This document shows positions 4,857 to 5,670 of a DNA stretch of 5,670 nt, in pieces. The position numbers and the translations under genes were made by a program. The DNA comes from Phycisphaerales bacterium (GTDB lineage Bacteria > Planctomycetota > Phycisphaerae > Sedimentisphaerales > Anaerohalosphaeraceae): NCBI GenBank assembly GCA_011053245.1, contig DRGS01000213.1, forward strand, positions 1 through 5,670. The letters run 5' to 3'. The notes beneath the pieces were generated by a model that saw only the letters and a program-made list of their open reading frames with translations, had not been told where the DNA came from and did no database searches. The first letter of the stretch is position 1; the number at the start of each line of letters is the position of its first letter.

Positions 4857-5654
4857 CTATTCGCCCTGCTGCGAAGTGGTATTTTCCTGCAAAGCCTCTA
4901 CGAAAGTCCCCGCCAGCAGCTCCGCATCGAACAGCCGATCCTCGCTCGCATTGGCGTCACACCACGGCAAAGCAAGCGCAAATGGAACGATCTGTGACGT
5001 ATCCTGCCGAACCTGATCGGATGTTTTCATCAAAACTCTGGCAATACTTAAAGGAAGCACAACCGGCTCAGCAGCTTCAACGGAATCCTTCTTGCATCGA
5101 TCAGGCTGGCTGGTTGTCAAACACTCCCGGCAAGCAAGCGGTCTCTGCTCATACATGGAACAAACGCCATCTCTCAGAGCAGGACAGCTAATATCGAGAT
5201 CACCGTACCAATGGGAAAGTCCGCTTGGGTCAGCAGCTTTCATATCGCCAAGGCCCTTGACTGCTATTGCCTGAGCAGCGGTAATACTTTCACTTATGAT
5301 CGCAACTTGCCGGGCTTCGGGCATAGCCATGATTTCGCGATAGAGACAAAACGCTTCGGCAGCGGTAACCCCGACAAGATAATGGCAACAGTGACTACAG
5401 CCCTTGGTGCAGGAAACGCTATCGCCCTGCTCAGCCAGAGACGCACACGCGGGCGCCACAACCGAGTCGCAGAGAGTTCGCGCGACAGGCACAAGGTCCG
5501 ACAGTCGGGCGGCTTTAGCGGTCCAGGCGATAGCCATATCCATCGCACCGCCAAAAAGGTCCAGACTGAATTCGACACTGCCGGCATGGGCGCTGCTATC
5601 GTGAGCATCCGACGCCGATGGATCAAACAGGATAAACGGTGATCTTTCAGTCAT
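4857..5654 (-). CDS. YkgJ-family cysteine-cluster protein (265 aa)
   Basis: The protein carries the CxxxCxxCC cluster of the YkgJ/zinc- or iron-chelating family, CTKGCSHCC at residues 82-90. A second group follows with C157, C165, C175, C178 and C187, including the family hallmark YEQRPLACREC (168-178). Such proteins are cytoplasmic and are thought to bind Zn or an Fe-S cluster; their precise role is unknown. Residues 1-37 are rich in Ser, Asp, His and Ala and look disordered. The ATG at 5652-5654 has only a weak GGGG upstream; Met38 or Met40 are alternative starts. The frame ends with TAG at 4857-4859, 26 bp from and convergent with the tRNA scar. Composition is more GC-rich than the element genes, as expected of flanking chromosome. 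Confidence 0.85.
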   Translation of the reverse strand: MTERSPFILFDPSASDAHDSSAHAGSVEFSLDLFGGAMDMAIAWTAKAARLSDLVPVARTLCDSVVAPACASLAEQGDSVSCTKGCSHCCHYLVGVTAAEAFCLYREIMAMPEARQVAIISESITAAQAIAVKGLGDMKAADPSGLSHWYGDLDISCPALRDGVCSMYEQRPLACRECLTTSQPDRCKKDSVEAAEPVVLPLSIARVLMKTSDQVRQDTSQIVPFALALPWCDANASEDRLFDAELLAGTFVEALQENTTSQQGE

Positions 5655-5670
5655 TGCAATTGGCCCCGCC

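Noticed and set aside
5211..5642. Plus-strand 143-codon frame, and the other frames overlapping the YkgJ gene
   Set aside because: They lie antisense to or in another frame of a gene with a clear cysteine-cluster signature, and they show no motif or good start of their own.

Overview
The window looks like bacterial chromosome carrying a partly decayed integrative element. The best lineage guess is the Planctomycetota/PVC side (Phycisphaerae- or Lentisphaerota-like). This rests on the signature of the tyrosine-recombinase remnant (MGNSPEICRRHYAA), the Thr/Ser-rich FN3 repeats ending in a DNRLRE-type domain, and a tRNA 3' end without an encoded CCA. It is inference, not proof.

Layout. Bases 1-968 (+) are the 3' end of a large secreted or surface protein: fibronectin-III-like repeats with a 303-bp period, then a C-terminal DNRLRE/CBM96-like domain, closed by a strong terminator at 1014-1051. 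Bases 1052-1771 hold no gene I can support. They contain a minus-strand terminator (1596-1630), a 9-bp direct repeat and small palindromes. From 4587 down to 1772 every supportable reading frame is on the minus strand, in this order: a 5'-truncated tyrosine recombinase remnant, a 71-residue fragment of an OLD-family/AAA ATPase keeping only its N-terminal Walker A part, a 156-aa winged-helix protein, two very small HTH proteins, and a 427-aa protein with an N-terminal winged-helix-like segment and a lysine-rich histone-like linker. A 119-bp gap before the small HTH pair carries a 10-bp direct repeat at 22-bp spacing.

At 4788-4831 (+) lies the 3' part of a tRNA-Thr(UGU), tRNA positions 30-73, with no 5' half upstream. 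This is the usual scar of integration into a tRNA gene. It implies that the element lies to its left, that the integrase remnant sits correctly next to the attachment site, and that the YkgJ-type cysteine-cluster gene at 4857-5654 (-) is flanking chromosome. No second att copy is visible in the window, so the left boundary is unresolved.

How the parts fit: recombinase, excisionase-like HTH pair and a replication- or DNA-binding-like protein form the core of a small integrative element. The recombinase and the ATPase are broken, whereas the three small regulators and the 427-aa protein look intact with good ribosome binding sites. The remaining module could still be expressed or be mobilised in trans.
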